Below, one piece after another: positions 20,548 through 31,011 of a DNA stretch of 64,000 nt. The stretch's first letter is position 1; every line of letters begins with the position of its first letter. The stretch is from NCBI GenBank assembly GCA_001466705.2, contig LATX02000211.1:1426001-1490000 (forward strand). Direction: 5' to 3'. Under the pieces are notes generated by a model. It was given only the letters and a program-made list of their open reading frames with translations. It did no database searches and had not been told where the DNA came from. The position numbers and the translations under genes are program-made. This DNA comes from Moniliophthora roreri (taxonomy: Eukaryota; Basidiomycota; Agaricomycetes; Agaricales; Marasmiaceae).

Positions 20548-22079
20548 CTAAGCTAGAGGCGTGGGTGTAGCTGGTATACTCCCCGGCGTAGGCGTCAACG
20601 GGTCCTGACCTGTCACTGCAGCTGGCAAAAAACGAGGACCGTCTTTACCCATGTGAGGTGCGCGTGAACTAGGAGGTTCGGGATTTGTTGTGTTGGGAGG
20701 TGTCAATGTCGTTGTGCTGTCTTCATCCGCTTCCTTATTGATGATGTCTGCTATACCCTCCTTCCTCATCCGTATAGGCCGTGCTTCTATCACTTTTGCA
20801 ATCTCCTTAAATTCTTCTTCCCCTGTCCACTCTCCCACTATACTCGCTACGTCCTCAAAGGAGCGAGCACGAACGACGGCTTCCCGGATGCGTTTTTCTT
20901 CGTTTTTGTTTGAAGTGGTGAAAGTACCTTTGAATTGGGAGGCGCAGAACTTCGTCAAGGACCAGTGATTGTCAAGGTACTTTGCCTGTTAACCGAGTGA
21001 ACGTTGGTTGGATTGGAAGGAAAGGAGCGGACGTACCAAGCGTAAATAAGCCGGAACAAGTGTTTGGTGTACGTCGGTCAAAGGTATGAGTGAGAAGGCA
21101 GACGGGTTAGCTTCCGCTGCTCGGGCAATCATAACCGAGTGTGCACCTGTCGAATGTGTCTACCATCAGTCTCGCATACAAACATATTGAAGGAAGGAGA
21201 GCGTACCTGTAGCGTCCCGTACCCTTTGTACGTCAGACGCACCTAAACAGTCCCCATTCTCAATAACAGCAATACCCCTTCCCATTCCTTCGACAAACTC
21301 GACAATTTCCCGGAGCCGAGAAATGACGGCTGGATCGTTTTCACGCATGGATCGAGTCCGGCAGTGGACTGTTAAACAGCTAACACCAGTATTGACGATC
21401 CTCTCTACCAGCTTCAACGTATCCTCCTGACTAGGCAACAGTCGTATCTTGGCAGAAACCGTTATATGTGGTGGCATTGCTTCTCTTAGTGCCACCAATA
21501 TGTTACACAACATATCGGGATTGGTTAATAAAGCAGCACCCATCCCTGCGTGAGTCGAGAATGGTTTGGGGCACCCGCAGTTTAAATCAATGCCAGAGAC
21601 GTCCTGCATGACGATTTTCGCGGCTTGGACTGCGAGCGAGGGGTCTGAGGAACCGATTTGGTAGATGAGATAGGGTTTTTCGATAGGATGGGTAGTGAAT
21701 ATGGCGCGGGATTTGCCGTTGTAGGAGACGAGGCCGGTTTTGGCTGGTACGTTTTTAAGTAAAAGAAGGAAAGATGAAAGCGGTGACTCACGATCTACAA
21801 CTCGTTCTGCATGTAAGATTGCTTTATCGACTATTTCTGGACCCCAGACAAGGGAGGCACCATGTTTGAGTGCAAAGAGGCGAGTGGGGACTGTATAAGG
21901 GATCCGTTACTGTCTTGTGCTCAAGAGGCAAATTTACACATACGAGCACCAGAACGAACCATAGGGGCTAGGACGAGCCCATTTTTAAAGTCCTCTGGCG
22001 TCAATGGAGCATGCTGGGTATCTAATTTTACTCGTTTAGCTGGAGGAGGAAGGGAAGGAGAGGCAGACCGTCGAGTCAT
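20548..22079 (-). CDS. SMM1: tRNA-dihydrouridine synthase, Dus2 class
   Basis: FMN enzyme that reduces a uridine in the tRNA D-loop (position 20 for Dus2). The chosen ATG at 22079 gives MTRRSASPS, a basic PPPAKRVKLD motif, then NGLVLAPMVRSGAR (FMN barrel start). Exons separated by short introns give PTRLFALKHGASLVWGPEIVDKAI, GKSRAIFTTHPIEKPYLIYQIGS, GIDLNCGCPKPFSTHAGMGAALL (the Cys of GCPK is the catalytic acid) and KIRLLPSQEDTLKLVERI, with the Dus2-type 'GCPK..S..GGMGAALL' and 'KIR.LPS.EDTL' signatures. A long low-complexity C-terminal tail rich in Thr/Pro ends at 20548. An in-frame upstream ATG at 22118 would add MRLLHNLLHRLKL, a possible mitochondrial presequence. Confidence 0.92.
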
Positions 22080-22185
22080 GAGCTTGAGCCGATGAAGCAG
22101 GTTGTGCAAGAGCCGCATCGCGTAAAATGTTTTGGCGCTTATCCTCATTTCCATCTCTTATACCACCGTATTACCACGGGCCATC
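22080..22185. promoter_or_regulatory. Head-to-head promoter, Dus2 / MTHFR
   Basis: The start codons are 106 bp apart, or 67 bp if the upstream Dus2 ATG (22118) is used. This is a compact bidirectional promoter. No TATA box is evident. Confidence 0.6.
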
Positions 22186-24521
22186 ATGAAGCTCAGTGAA
22201 AAGATCAGCACATATCCATCTTCTCATCCATTTTATACGTTTGAATTCTTCCCTCCGAGGACAGATCAGGTGCGCGTGCCTTGTCAGTCCATAATCATAC
22301 TCACCCCCACGACAGGGCTTTGAAAACCTCTTGCCCCGTATCGCTCGTCTAAGCAAACTCTCACCTCTGGCCATCAGTATAACATGGGGCGCAGGAGGAA
22401 GCACTAAAGATCGTAGTTTGGATTTAGCTTCCATGACGCAGGGAGAAGGAACAGAGACGATTCTGCATTTAACTTGTACGAATATGATGCAGGGAATGGT
22501 CGACGATGCCTTGCGAGTGTGTGTCGTCCTTCTAATCACTCTCGAGGACCTCCTGATATTGAAGAGGATAGGCTGCGAAAGATAGAGGCATTCAGAACGT
22601 TTTGGCACTGAGAGGAGGCGAGCGACTAACGGGTTTCCGACTACTACTTGGATTGGACTGATCTTTTTGTGTAGACCCGCCTAGAGGAAAAGAAGAATGG
22701 ATACCCATCGATCCTAGATTTCAGCATGGTGTTGATTTGGTGTCTTATATCCGGTCGAAAGGAGAGTTCAAAGATCATTTTTGTATTGGTGTTGCTGGTA
22801 AGCCCTCCTGCCTATTCATCTCCTCAGTTCAATATGCCCGACCTGCCACAGCATATCCCGATGGCCACCCCGACAAACTCGTCTCCCCAGAAGCCGAGCT
22901 CGATTCTCTCAAAGCAAAAGTAGACGCCGGAGCGGACTTTATCATCACTCAGTTATTCTATGACACGGAAAATTTCTTGGAGTGGGTGAAGAAGGTTAGA
23001 GAAAGAGGCATGTACCTTTTTACTCAACGGTTTAGAGTACTAACGGAGACTCGTACGCAGGAATAACACTACCTATTATACCTGGTATCATGCCTATTCA
23101 GACGTACTCATCTTTCCTTCGTCTCGTCAAACTATGCGGGAGTAGCGTGCCTTCAAAGATCTTGGAGGATTTGGAAGTGATCAAGGTACCTTTCTTCTCC
23201 TCTAGCCATTCATTAACTAATGAATTAACAGTACGATGACCAACTAGTCAAAGATTACGGTGTTCAACTCGCTATATCCATGATCCAACACATCGCTCAG
23301 AGCGATGCTGGGGTCAAGGGCGTCCACTTTTGCACCCTCAATCTGGAGAAGAGTGTGACAAGAGTACTAGAAGGGCTACAATGGACCGGTACACGTCCCT
23401 ACGCATATCACCACAATAGACTTATCGTGAGTACTCCCGTATTCTCTTGCACGGAGCGGCCTACTAACCCTCATACAGGAATCCTCGACCGATCTAACCG
23501 AGCACACCATAAACCCTTCTACCGCCCTATCTACCGCCCTCTCCGGCACCCGCGAGATCCCAAAATCTCAACACGAAGCAGGCACAGGCGAGCTTAACAA
23601 TGCCGACTCTTGGGACGACTTTCCTAATGGCCGATTTGGTGATCACAAGAGTCCGGCGTGGGCACTCGGTGAAGGTGATTTATGGGGGAATTTGGGATTG
23701 ATTATCGTGCGTATTCCTCTCCCCCTGCTTTACCTGTATTGATGTCTCTGGTGTTGGTTAGACAAATAAAACGCTAGAATCCTGGGGGCCCCCACAAACC
23801 CCAGACGATCTAACTAACCTGTTCTTGAAACACCTACGTGGCAAGATACATACAACGCCGTTTTCGCCTTCACCACTCTCTGCGGAATCGCAATCTATCC
23901 TACCTTATCTAGAAAAACTGACGAGAAAAGGTTTGTGGACAGTCGGATCTCAGCCTGCGGTAGACGGTATACACTCCGACGATCCTATCGTAGGTTGGGG
24001 TCCACGAGGAGGATACGTATACCAAAAAGCGTTCGTCGAATTCTTTTGTGACGCCGACGGGGTGGATGAGATAGAGAAAAAGGTAGAAGAGAAGGGCGGT
24101 GGCTGGGTTAGCTGGTTTGCCGGGAGTTTTTCGGTGCGTGCGACTACTCTTCTCTTGAAAAGCATACCGATGCAGATTGGTACAGGGCGAAATACGCAGT
24201 AACATGCCCGAAGACGGAAGAAATGCCGTTACTTGGGGTGTATTTCCAGGTCAAGAAATTGTGCAGACAACGACTATTGAGAAAGAAGGGTTTGGGTCAT
24301 GGAAGGTCCTGCTCTTTTAGCCCTTTATTAACGCAAGCTAATAATCATGCGCACAGGAGGAAGCATTCTCAATCTGGCTGAAGTGGGCATCGTACTACCC
24401 GCCTCAAAGCGCTGAACGCGCATTGCTGGACAAAGTGCGTAGGGAGAAGTGGCTGGTTAGTGTGGTGCACCATGATTATAAGGATAAGGATGCGCTCTGG
24501 GAGTTCTTGTTTGATGACTGA
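22186..24521 (+). CDS. MET13: Methylenetetrahydrofolate reductase
   Basis: Reduces 5,10-methylene-THF to 5-methyl-THF using FAD and NAD(P)H, feeding methionine synthesis. Start 22186: MKLSEKI..YTFEFFPPRT, with the catalytic Glu of the FEFFPP motif. Then ISITWGAGGSTKDRSLDLA, ETILHLTCTNM, GIQNVLALRG|DPPRG, DFIITQLFYD, LPIIPGIMPIQ and the C-terminal regulatory domain with WGPRGGYVYQKAFVEFF, NAVTWGVFPGQEI and the final WEFLFDD. About nine introns of 45-60 bp; two have GC donors (22618, 23008). Length about 600 residues, normal. Yeast has MET12 and MET13 paralogues; which one this matches best needs a tree. Intact, with high CpG. Confidence 0.93.
22618..22674 (+). other. Likely GC-AG intron in MTHFR
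   Basis: Splicing at GAG|GCGAGC...GTGTAG| gives ALRG-DPPRG, the conserved MTHFR motif. The only GT alternative (about 22632) is also in frame but would insert five residues (GERLT) in this motif. A branch-like CTGAT lies about 17 nt before the acceptor. Confidence 0.6.
23008..23060 (+). other. Second likely GC-AG intron in MTHFR
   Basis: AGAG|GCATGT...TACGCAG|GA joins RERG to ITLPIIPG in frame. The nearby GT (23012) would put the next exon out of frame, so a GC donor is required by the conserved protein sequence. Confidence 0.6.
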
Positions 24522-24717
24522 GCGGCTAGCAGGAAATAATACAATAATCCTGGCAAGACTGTTAGCCACTGATGAGCATCTAGAACATTGGGAGTTCGGT
24601 CTCGCACAGACTTTACAGCGTGCATTCCTAAACCTTATGAGCCAGCTTTGGCGCTTTGTGATATTGAAAAAATCATGTATAATTCCCGGTCAACTAGGGA
24701 TATATAATAGCGAAGGG

Positions 24718-24725
24718 TATAAAAA
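24718..24725 (+). promoter_or_regulatory. TATA box of the old-yellow-enzyme gene
   Basis: TATAAAAA lies 49 bp before the ATG at 24774, in the 252-bp space after MTHFR. A second weaker TATATAAT lies at about 24701. Confidence 0.55.
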
Positions 24726-24773
24726 GCACCATACTTCTCAAGCCAGCATCCAACAACTCCCTGTTAGTCCTCG

Positions 24774-25029
24774 ATGGAACACAGATACGCCGATTCAAAG
24801 CTTTTCCGGCCCATCCGCCTCGGGCATATCACGCTGAATAGTCATGGCACCGATGGGCCGTCTACGCAATGCAGGAAATCGTTCCGACATTCCTATTCCT
24901 GGTCTTGTGAAGGAGTACTATTCCCAGCGAGCGAGTACTCCTGGAACCCTGATAATAACGGAGGACTTGATCGTTGCACCGAAAGGTGCCGGTGTTCACG
25001 GAGTGGCGGGCTTATGGTCAGACGAACAA
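24774..25029 (+). pseudogene. Old yellow enzyme (NADH:flavin oxidoreductase) 5' fragment
   Basis: FMN ene-reductase family. MEHRYADSKLFRPIRLGHITLN is read from 24774. The frame then shifts near 24843, after which MAPMGRLRNAGNRS, EYYSQRASTPGTLIITE and GLWSDEQ continue in another frame. Between them family members have about three more residues (R-V-V type), so about 8 nt are missing. Similarity ends at DEQ (25029), where GTAGTT could be a real intron donor, but no downstream exon exists: transposon sequence follows within 170 bp. Roughly 85 of the usual 370-400 residues remain. Normal CpG content shows it was a host gene until recently. Confidence 0.8.
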
Positions 25030-25202
25030 GTAGTTGCATTGCCGCGAAATAGTGCATCAGGAAAAACCTCCCTCCGTAATTCAGGGGAATTCATATTATT
25101 TCATCTGATTTACGAATGCTACAAGCCATGATGTACTTAAATCAGCTTAATGAACCCCAATTCAGATTAACTATATATATGTGCATCTAAAGGACTCAAA
25201 TT

Positions 25203-25240
25203 TCAGAAGATTAAAATATAGTATAGTATGCATGGGCAAT
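25203..25240 (-). pseudogene. Plavaka transposase, last codons (piece 3 of 3)
   Basis: If the copia element is removed with one GCAAT copy, the Plavaka C-terminus at 41590 (...FYVNSFSD) continues here for about a dozen codons to a TGA at 25203-25205. The element's own terminus must lie between here and the old-yellow-enzyme break (25029). I could not identify its terminal repeat. Confidence 0.55.
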
Positions 25241-25529
25241 TGTCGAAGAGTGCGGATGATACATGAATTGCCGCCCGATCATACACTTCCGTTCTTACCT
25301 ACAGTTTCCGTTTCTCGACCACGATACACGTTCCATGTGGTATACACCAAACCAGTTTCACCCATTAATCAAATTCTTTAGACTAGTATTTATTTGCTAC
25401 GTACATACTGCAACACCTCAGCCGTTCACACACTTAGTGAGACTGTCTGAGGTGAGATACATCATTCTTTCTATACATTTACCTTACTCACAATAAGCCT
25501 TTACAGTACTTATTCTCTTATTTACAACA
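25241..25529 (+). repeat. 5' LTR of copia C1 (first assembled copy)
   Basis: TGTCGAAG...TTTACAACA, 289 bp, TSD GCAAT immediately left. It retains CpG at eight sites that read TpG or CpA in the 3' LTR. Confidence 0.92.
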
Positions 25530-25606
25530 GGTATAGTAAAGGCCTTAATACAGCCATTCACACACTTAGTGAGACTGTCTGAGTACTTATTCTCTTATTT
25601 ACAACA

Positions 25607-26030
25607 TGTTATGTTACTTGTGCAGCAATGTCACTACTAACTTCAACAAGAACAAGTCAAAGTAGTTTCAAGTTCAAGTTTGAGTTTGTTCAATGGTTGT
25701 TGAAGTTCAGAGGTCCTTATCATTGCTTAAACACAAGTTATAGAATTAACTAGGTCAAGCTAGAGATCCTGTCTCTGCTTGAGTGCTTAAATAAGTACAA
25801 CTGAACTAGTTTCTACCATATTTGTATATAGTGATGAGATCAGTGATTGTTAATAAATAGCAATGATGTCGGCATATAAGAAGTACAGTAGAGAGGAAAA
25901 GGGGGCGGGGATAGTGTATAGGTCTGATGGAAGGGGAAGCATGTTATGTCAGAGAGAAAAAGGGGGCTGGGAAGGTGTAATAAGTCCAAGGGAAAAGAGA
26001 AGCATATGGAAATGATGGGATAATGTAACA
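25607..26030. repeat. gypsy-type solo LTR in the copia leader (first assembled copy)
   Basis: 424 bp, TGTTATG...TAATGTAACA, with 5-bp TSD CAACA (25602-25606, 26031-26035). Related to the G1/G2 LTR family. Just before it, 25553-25606 partly repeats the end of the copia LTR. Confidence 0.88.
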
Positions 26031-26200
26031 CAACAGGTTATGGGCCCCATTGCCTAAACCACTGCATCAGAATATGGTCCACATGAGAAAATTGAACATT
26101 GGCTCACCTAAACCTACATTGGCTCCATCATGACGTCTGTCAATACCCCAAGCAACTATCTAAGCATTACCCAACTGCNAGTATAGTATGCATGGGCAAT

Positions 26201-26489
26201 TGTCGAAGAGTGCGGATGATACATGAATTGCCGCCCGATCATACACTTCCGTTCTTACCTACAGTTTCCGTTTCTCGACCACGATACACGTTCCATGTGG
26301 TATACACCAAACCAGTTTCACCCATTAATCAAATTCTTTAGACTAGTATTTATTTGCTACGTACATACTGCAACACCTCAGCCGTTCACACACTTAGTGA
26401 GACTGTCTGAGGTGAGATACATCATTCTTTCTATACATTTACCTTACTCACAATAAGCCTTTACAGTACTTATTCTCTTATTTACAACA
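26201..26489 (+). repeat. 5' LTR of copia C1 (second assembled copy)
   Basis: Same sequence as 25241-25529, 960 bp downstream, within the duplicated assembly block. Most likely the same genomic locus. Confidence 0.9.
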
Positions 26490-26566
26490 GGTATAGTAAA
26501 GGCCTTAATACAGCCATTCACACACTTAGTGAGACTGTCTGAGTACTTATTCTCTTATTTACAACA

Positions 26567-26990
26567 TGTTATGTTACTTGTGCAGCAATGTCACTACTAA
26601 CTTCAACAAGAACAAGTCAAAGTAGTTTCAAGTTCAAGTTTGAGTTTGTTCAATGGTTGTTGAAGTTCAGAGGTCCTTATCATTGCTTAAACACAAGTTA
26701 TAGAATTAACTAGGTCAAGCTAGAGATCCTGTCTCTGCTTGAGTGCTTAAATAAGTACAACTGAACTAGTTTCTACCATATTTGTATATAGTGATGAGAT
26801 CAGTGATTGTTAATAAATAGCAATGATGTCGGCATATAAGAAGTACAGTAGAGAGGAAAAGGGGGCGGGGATAGTGTATAGGTCTGATGGAAGGGGAAGC
26901 ATGTTATGTCAGAGAGAAAAAGGGGGCTGGGAAGGTGTAATAAGTCCAAGGGAAAAGAGAAGCATATGGAAATGATGGGATAATGTAACA
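26567..26990. repeat. gypsy-type solo LTR (second assembled copy)
   Basis: Same as 25607-26030 shifted by 960 bp; TSD CAACA at 26562-26566 and 26991-26995. Confidence 0.88.
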
Positions 26991-27090
26991 CAACAGGTTA
27001 TGGGCCCCATTGCCTAAACCACTGCATCAGAATATGGTCCACATGAGAAAATTGAACATTGGCTCACCTAAACCTACATTGGCTCCATCA

Positions 27091-28150
27091 TGACGTCTGT
27101 CAATACCCCAAGCAACTATCTAAGCATTACCCAACTGCCAGATGAGGAGAAGTTTAATGGTGAGAACTATGTCTCCTGAAAGGAGAACATACTCTGTCAT
27201 GCCAAACTGAAGGGCCTACACCTATACTGGCAGGGAGAAATAACAATCCCAGTTCCCCCCATCATGATCACTGTCAAGGATGAGGACAGTAATACAACAC
27301 TGACATCCCCATCAATCACACCGACTCCGATCAATGACTGCTGCCCCAATCACCTCAAATATGAGCAACAGGAAGCGGTTGCCTTCAACATGCTGTGGGA
27401 CAATATTTGAAACCCCCAGCTCAATGGGCTTCTCAGCCAGTGGGAAGACCTCAGTGGAACTATAGCTGTGGATCAATATTGAGTACCACACAATCAGCTG
27501 CCTTACCTGCAAGTTGAAGGAGGAAAAATGGTGGGAAATGCAATATGAAGACTTCAGGGGACTGGTTATAGGTGAGAACAGTTACTACAAGAAGTGGAAG
27601 GTATTGAAGAAGGAGGCTGAGGATGCAGGGGTTATTGTTACTGAGGGGCTCTCAATTACAGTGTTTGTTGATTTCTTCCCATTCATGCTTGAATGAATCC
27701 CAGCAACCAGCTTCTGTCTATCTGAAAACAACCTTTGTATTGCTGCTGCAAAGCTCCAGGAACACTATTGCCTCATTACCAAAGACAAGCCTGGCCAGCA
27801 CTCCTCAAAAGTCACAGCTCTTCATGTGCGAATCAAAGAGCTCAAAGAAGCAAATGCAGCACTCACCACTAACAGGCAATGCAAGGGACTGTGTAACCCC
27901 AATTTGAAATGCTCGAATACCAAGTGTGGGAAGGTTGAACACCTGATTGATGATTGTTTTGAAGAGGGAGGTGGTAAACAGAGCCAGTATCCTGATTGGT
28001 AGAAGGGGAAAAAGTGGGCTGCACTTCCTTCTGCCAATACCTCAAATCACTATGTGATGACTGCCAGGCTCATCGACACCCTGACTGTCATGGAATTGAA
28101 TCCAAAGGATAAAAGCCACATTCTCGCAGACTCCAGAGCCTCGGCATATA
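27091..28150 (+). pseudogene. copia C1 Gag and start of protease
   Basis: From ATG 27091: MTSVNTPSNYLSITQLPDEE, KFNGENYV, then a UBN2-like copia capsid region with several stops and frame changes. Near 27900 a knuckle reads C-SNTK-C-GKVE-H-LIDD-C (CX4CX4HX4C). About 28120-28150 gives ILADSRASAYK, the position of the aspartic protease DSGAS motif with Gly changed to Arg. Homology stops about 28150, where the inverted copia fragment begins. Confidence 0.75.
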
Positions 28151-28231
28151 AATTGCCAATCTATATACATATTTCATACATAAAACATAAAACCTACTAT
28201 AAAACCTGTACCTACTCTTACTGATGGACAA

Positions 28232-28453
28232 TTAATCTGACTCCTCATAATCTCCCCAAATCACCAATTCTTGACAGGTTATGGGCCCCTCTTGGTGATG
28301 CCCAATTCCATCCAAGAACTTCCACATCCAGATAGCTTGTTTTCTAGCATTTACCATGGCAATGTATTCAGCTTCCATCGTTGATAGTGCCATGACTCTC
28401 TGCTTGGCCAAGCTCCAACTTACTGCTCCTCCCGCAACCTTGAAGACATATCC
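28232..28453 (-). pseudogene. Inverted copia RNase H fragment, part 1
   Basis: Minus strand: VFKVAGGAVSWSLAKQRV, STMEAEYIAMVNARKQAIWMW, the copia RNase H core, opposite in orientation to C1 itself. Gypsy G2 cuts it at 28453/28454. The other half is at 38489-38560, where EENREPMRKSTM-like sequence precedes it. The two join exactly across G2 with one TATCC. Confidence 0.85.
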
Positions 28454-28878
28454 TGTTATGTTACTTGCACAGCAATGACTACTCAACACTTCGACGACAG
28501 TCAGTGTCAAGCCTCAAGTCAAGTTTGAGTTTGTTCAACAGATGTTGAAGTTCAGAAATCCTTCAATACTGCTTGCAACACAAGTTATAATAAACCAGGT
28601 CAAGCTGAAGACTTAGAGTCTCAGCTTGAGTGCTTAAATATGTACAACCAGTTGTGTAATCTACCTTATGTATATGTCTGTTAACTACGATGATCTGGTA
28701 ATAAATACCAACACGGTCAGGATATGAGTAAATGTTCTGATAATAGAAAAGGGGAACTGGGGGAGTGTAATAAGTCTGATGATAGAGAAGCATGTATATA
28801 GGGGGAAAAGGGGGCTGGGAAGGTGTATGAGTCCAATAGAAAGGAGAACCATAGGAAGAGGGTAACAAAAATGTAACA
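28454..28878 (-). repeat. 3' LTR of gypsy G2
   Basis: TGTTATGTTAC...AAATGTAACA, 425 bp, TSD TATCC on its left. A purine-rich tract (minus strand) abuts its right edge. Confidence 0.9.
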
Positions 28879-29678
28879 TTACTCCCCAGTTAAGGGCAAA
28901 ACTCCATATTGCCAATTCAAGATTCACCATCTTTGTACAACTCTGCATCGTAATCGTGTGGTGTATCTGGCATATCGTCCAAGTCCTTAAGCACCAGAGC
29001 GACTGGCATGCTCCATCTCGGCTGCCACCCCTGACGCTCTCGTTCTTCTACTGAAAGGTACTCCATAAACCTGCCGACTTTCTGTGGATCTGACCCTATG
29101 AACATGAAGTCTGTATCTCTGTTATCTCCTGCTGTTTCCTTGTCACTGTTCTCCATTGAAGTTGTCGTAAGGTTCATTGTCATAATCACGATGGTCCGAC
29201 AAAGAGCCAGAACTCTTATGAGCCTCTCAACACGCAATCCGGCGAGACCTTCAGTGGTCAGGGCAGCTTCCAGAAGTATGCCTAGGCTGAGTTTTGAAGC
29301 ATCACTTACACATGTACTGTGGGCAATCTCTGGCAAAATGGCGCTCCAATCCACACACAGGGCAGAGACACAGTCAACAAGCTGGGTCATTGGGGTCGGG
29401 ACTGGAGTCAGAGGCCACAAGTTGAGCCTTGGTGGGGTGTTGACATTTGAGGGGATTTAGTTCTCTCTGTCCTCATCCTCTAAGTCCTCCTCGTGGACCT
29501 CCCTGCCAACCACAGGCACAGTTTCAGTTTCGGGGTGGAACCGAGGGTTCAGGCATTCGAAGACTGCTGGTAGACATGTTGTTGGATTCGAGGAGCTCTC
29601 CAGTGGGGGCATTATTGAAATGTTTGACCTTAGGTTTGATGTTGGGATTGGGAGTGGGGTCAGGATAAACAAGGGTGT

Positions 29679-31011
29679 CACTATGTACAAGGTGTTCTTT
29701 TAACCATGGTTTTCTGATTGAGAAAACACTTAATCTTCTTGCAAAGAGAATTTTTATAAAACTATATATAAATTCTAAATTTCAATTGTGTCCTCTCAAC
29801 AAGAATATGCCTGGAGAATTGTTACAATTTTTCGTATCATCAGACACTCTTTCGCTTTTCTCTTTTCTGTACTACTAATCAAGGCAAATTAGCGCCCGAC
29901 ACTATGCTTCTTCTTAACATCTGGACTCATTCACATTCCCAGTACCCCTTTTCCTTTTCTTTTCTTTTCTTTTCCGATACTTATGACATCATTATGATTT
30001 CATTCTATTCCATTAGTTTCTATCCCCTTCTGATGACATCGCTTATGATGTCAAGATCTTTATTTATAACTTCCTCGACATTCTATCACATTCTGCAGTT
30101 TTCTACTTGTTTAACAAACAACGATGTCGATCTGGCGGTTTGTATCCAAACGAGTAACCACAAAGGATGTATAAGTAGATAGTTTTCTGGGTCTAAGCTC
30201 TTCAGCTTGACCTAGTTTAATCAAACTTGTGTTTAGCCAACGAATGAACTTCTGAACTTTAGCTTTTCTTAAGCTAACTCTCCAACTTGAACTTTACTCC
30301 TTCAGGAAGGGAATCTTCCTTTCTTGTCGAAGTTAACTCCGCATCACTGTGTCAAAAGTGGTGTTGAGTTGTTGTTGTTGCTGCGCAAGTAACGTAACAA
30401 GAATACTAAATTTTCAGCAGCAAAAGATATGGAATTTTCAAATTCTGAGAATTTATAGATAATACAATATATTAGAATAATTTCCATACTGAGAAAACAT
30501 TAAATTTTCTCTGGTTGAAAATGCTCAGAAAATGCTGATAAGATAAGATAAAAATTCCACATTTTCTATTGTGGGAAAGTCAGAGAAAACACTAGGAAAA
30601 CACTAGGAAAATGGTAGGAAAATCATGTGAAAACACTATATCTTAAAGCAGTTTTTAGATAGTTTTCATATAGTTTTCCTTTTGTATTTAACATGTTTCC
30701 TTTGATATAAAATTCAAAATTTTATATTTATTTTCTAAATGTTTCCTCACTATTTTATAAGGCAGAAAATTTAGTATATTTGTAATTAGAAAATTAAAGG
30801 ATAATTCTATAATTTCATTATCATAAAATAATAAAAAAACACAGACTCTTCTGGAAATTAAAATCCAGAGTATGCTTGCTGTTTTCAATATGTGATGACA
30901 ACTTGAAACTAATAGAATTTTCTGAGTGTTGTCTGGAAGCAAATATATAGCAGTATTCTGAGTGTATTTCCTTTGTATTAATAGCATAAAAAGAACACCT
31001 TGTATGTAGTG
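29679..31011. mobile_element. CACTA-ended MITE copy A, itself split by a solo LTR
   Basis: Starts CACTATGTACAAGGTGTTC and ends with its inverse (...AACACCTTGTATGTAGTG). TSD TGT (29676-29678, 31012-31014). About 748 bp without the solo LTR at 29820-30399. No coding capacity; very AT-rich with recurring 'gaaaac/gttttc'. Confidence 0.92.
29820..30399. repeat. Solo LTR (family S) inside MITE copy A
   Basis: 580 bp, TGTTACAA...CGTAACA, TSD AGAAT (29815-29819, 30400-30404). Same family as 8605-9162. MITE copies B and C show the uninterrupted site, confirming the borders. Confidence 0.93.

Larger units (their letters stand above)
25220..27138. other. Probable assembly artefact: 959-bp unmerged overlap at an N
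   Basis: 25220-26178 and 26180-27138 are identical as far as I can compare by eye, separated by one N at 26179. The unit starts in unique flank, includes the copia 5' LTR, a gypsy solo LTR and the start of gag, and ends in mid-gag. This is what results when two overlapping contigs are joined with a gap instead of being merged. Confidence 0.9.

Noticed and set aside
25241..26489. Two copia 5' LTRs in tandem as a biological duplication
   Set aside because: The identical unit includes unique flank and ends in mid-gag, and a single N sits at the joint; an assembly overlap explains it better.
30460..30820. MITE interior frames (for example around 30688-31338 and 36961-37341) as proteins
   Set aside because: They are AT-rich readings through CACTA MITEs plus flanking retroelement sequence; the same 'protein' appears in A and C only because the MITEs are copies.
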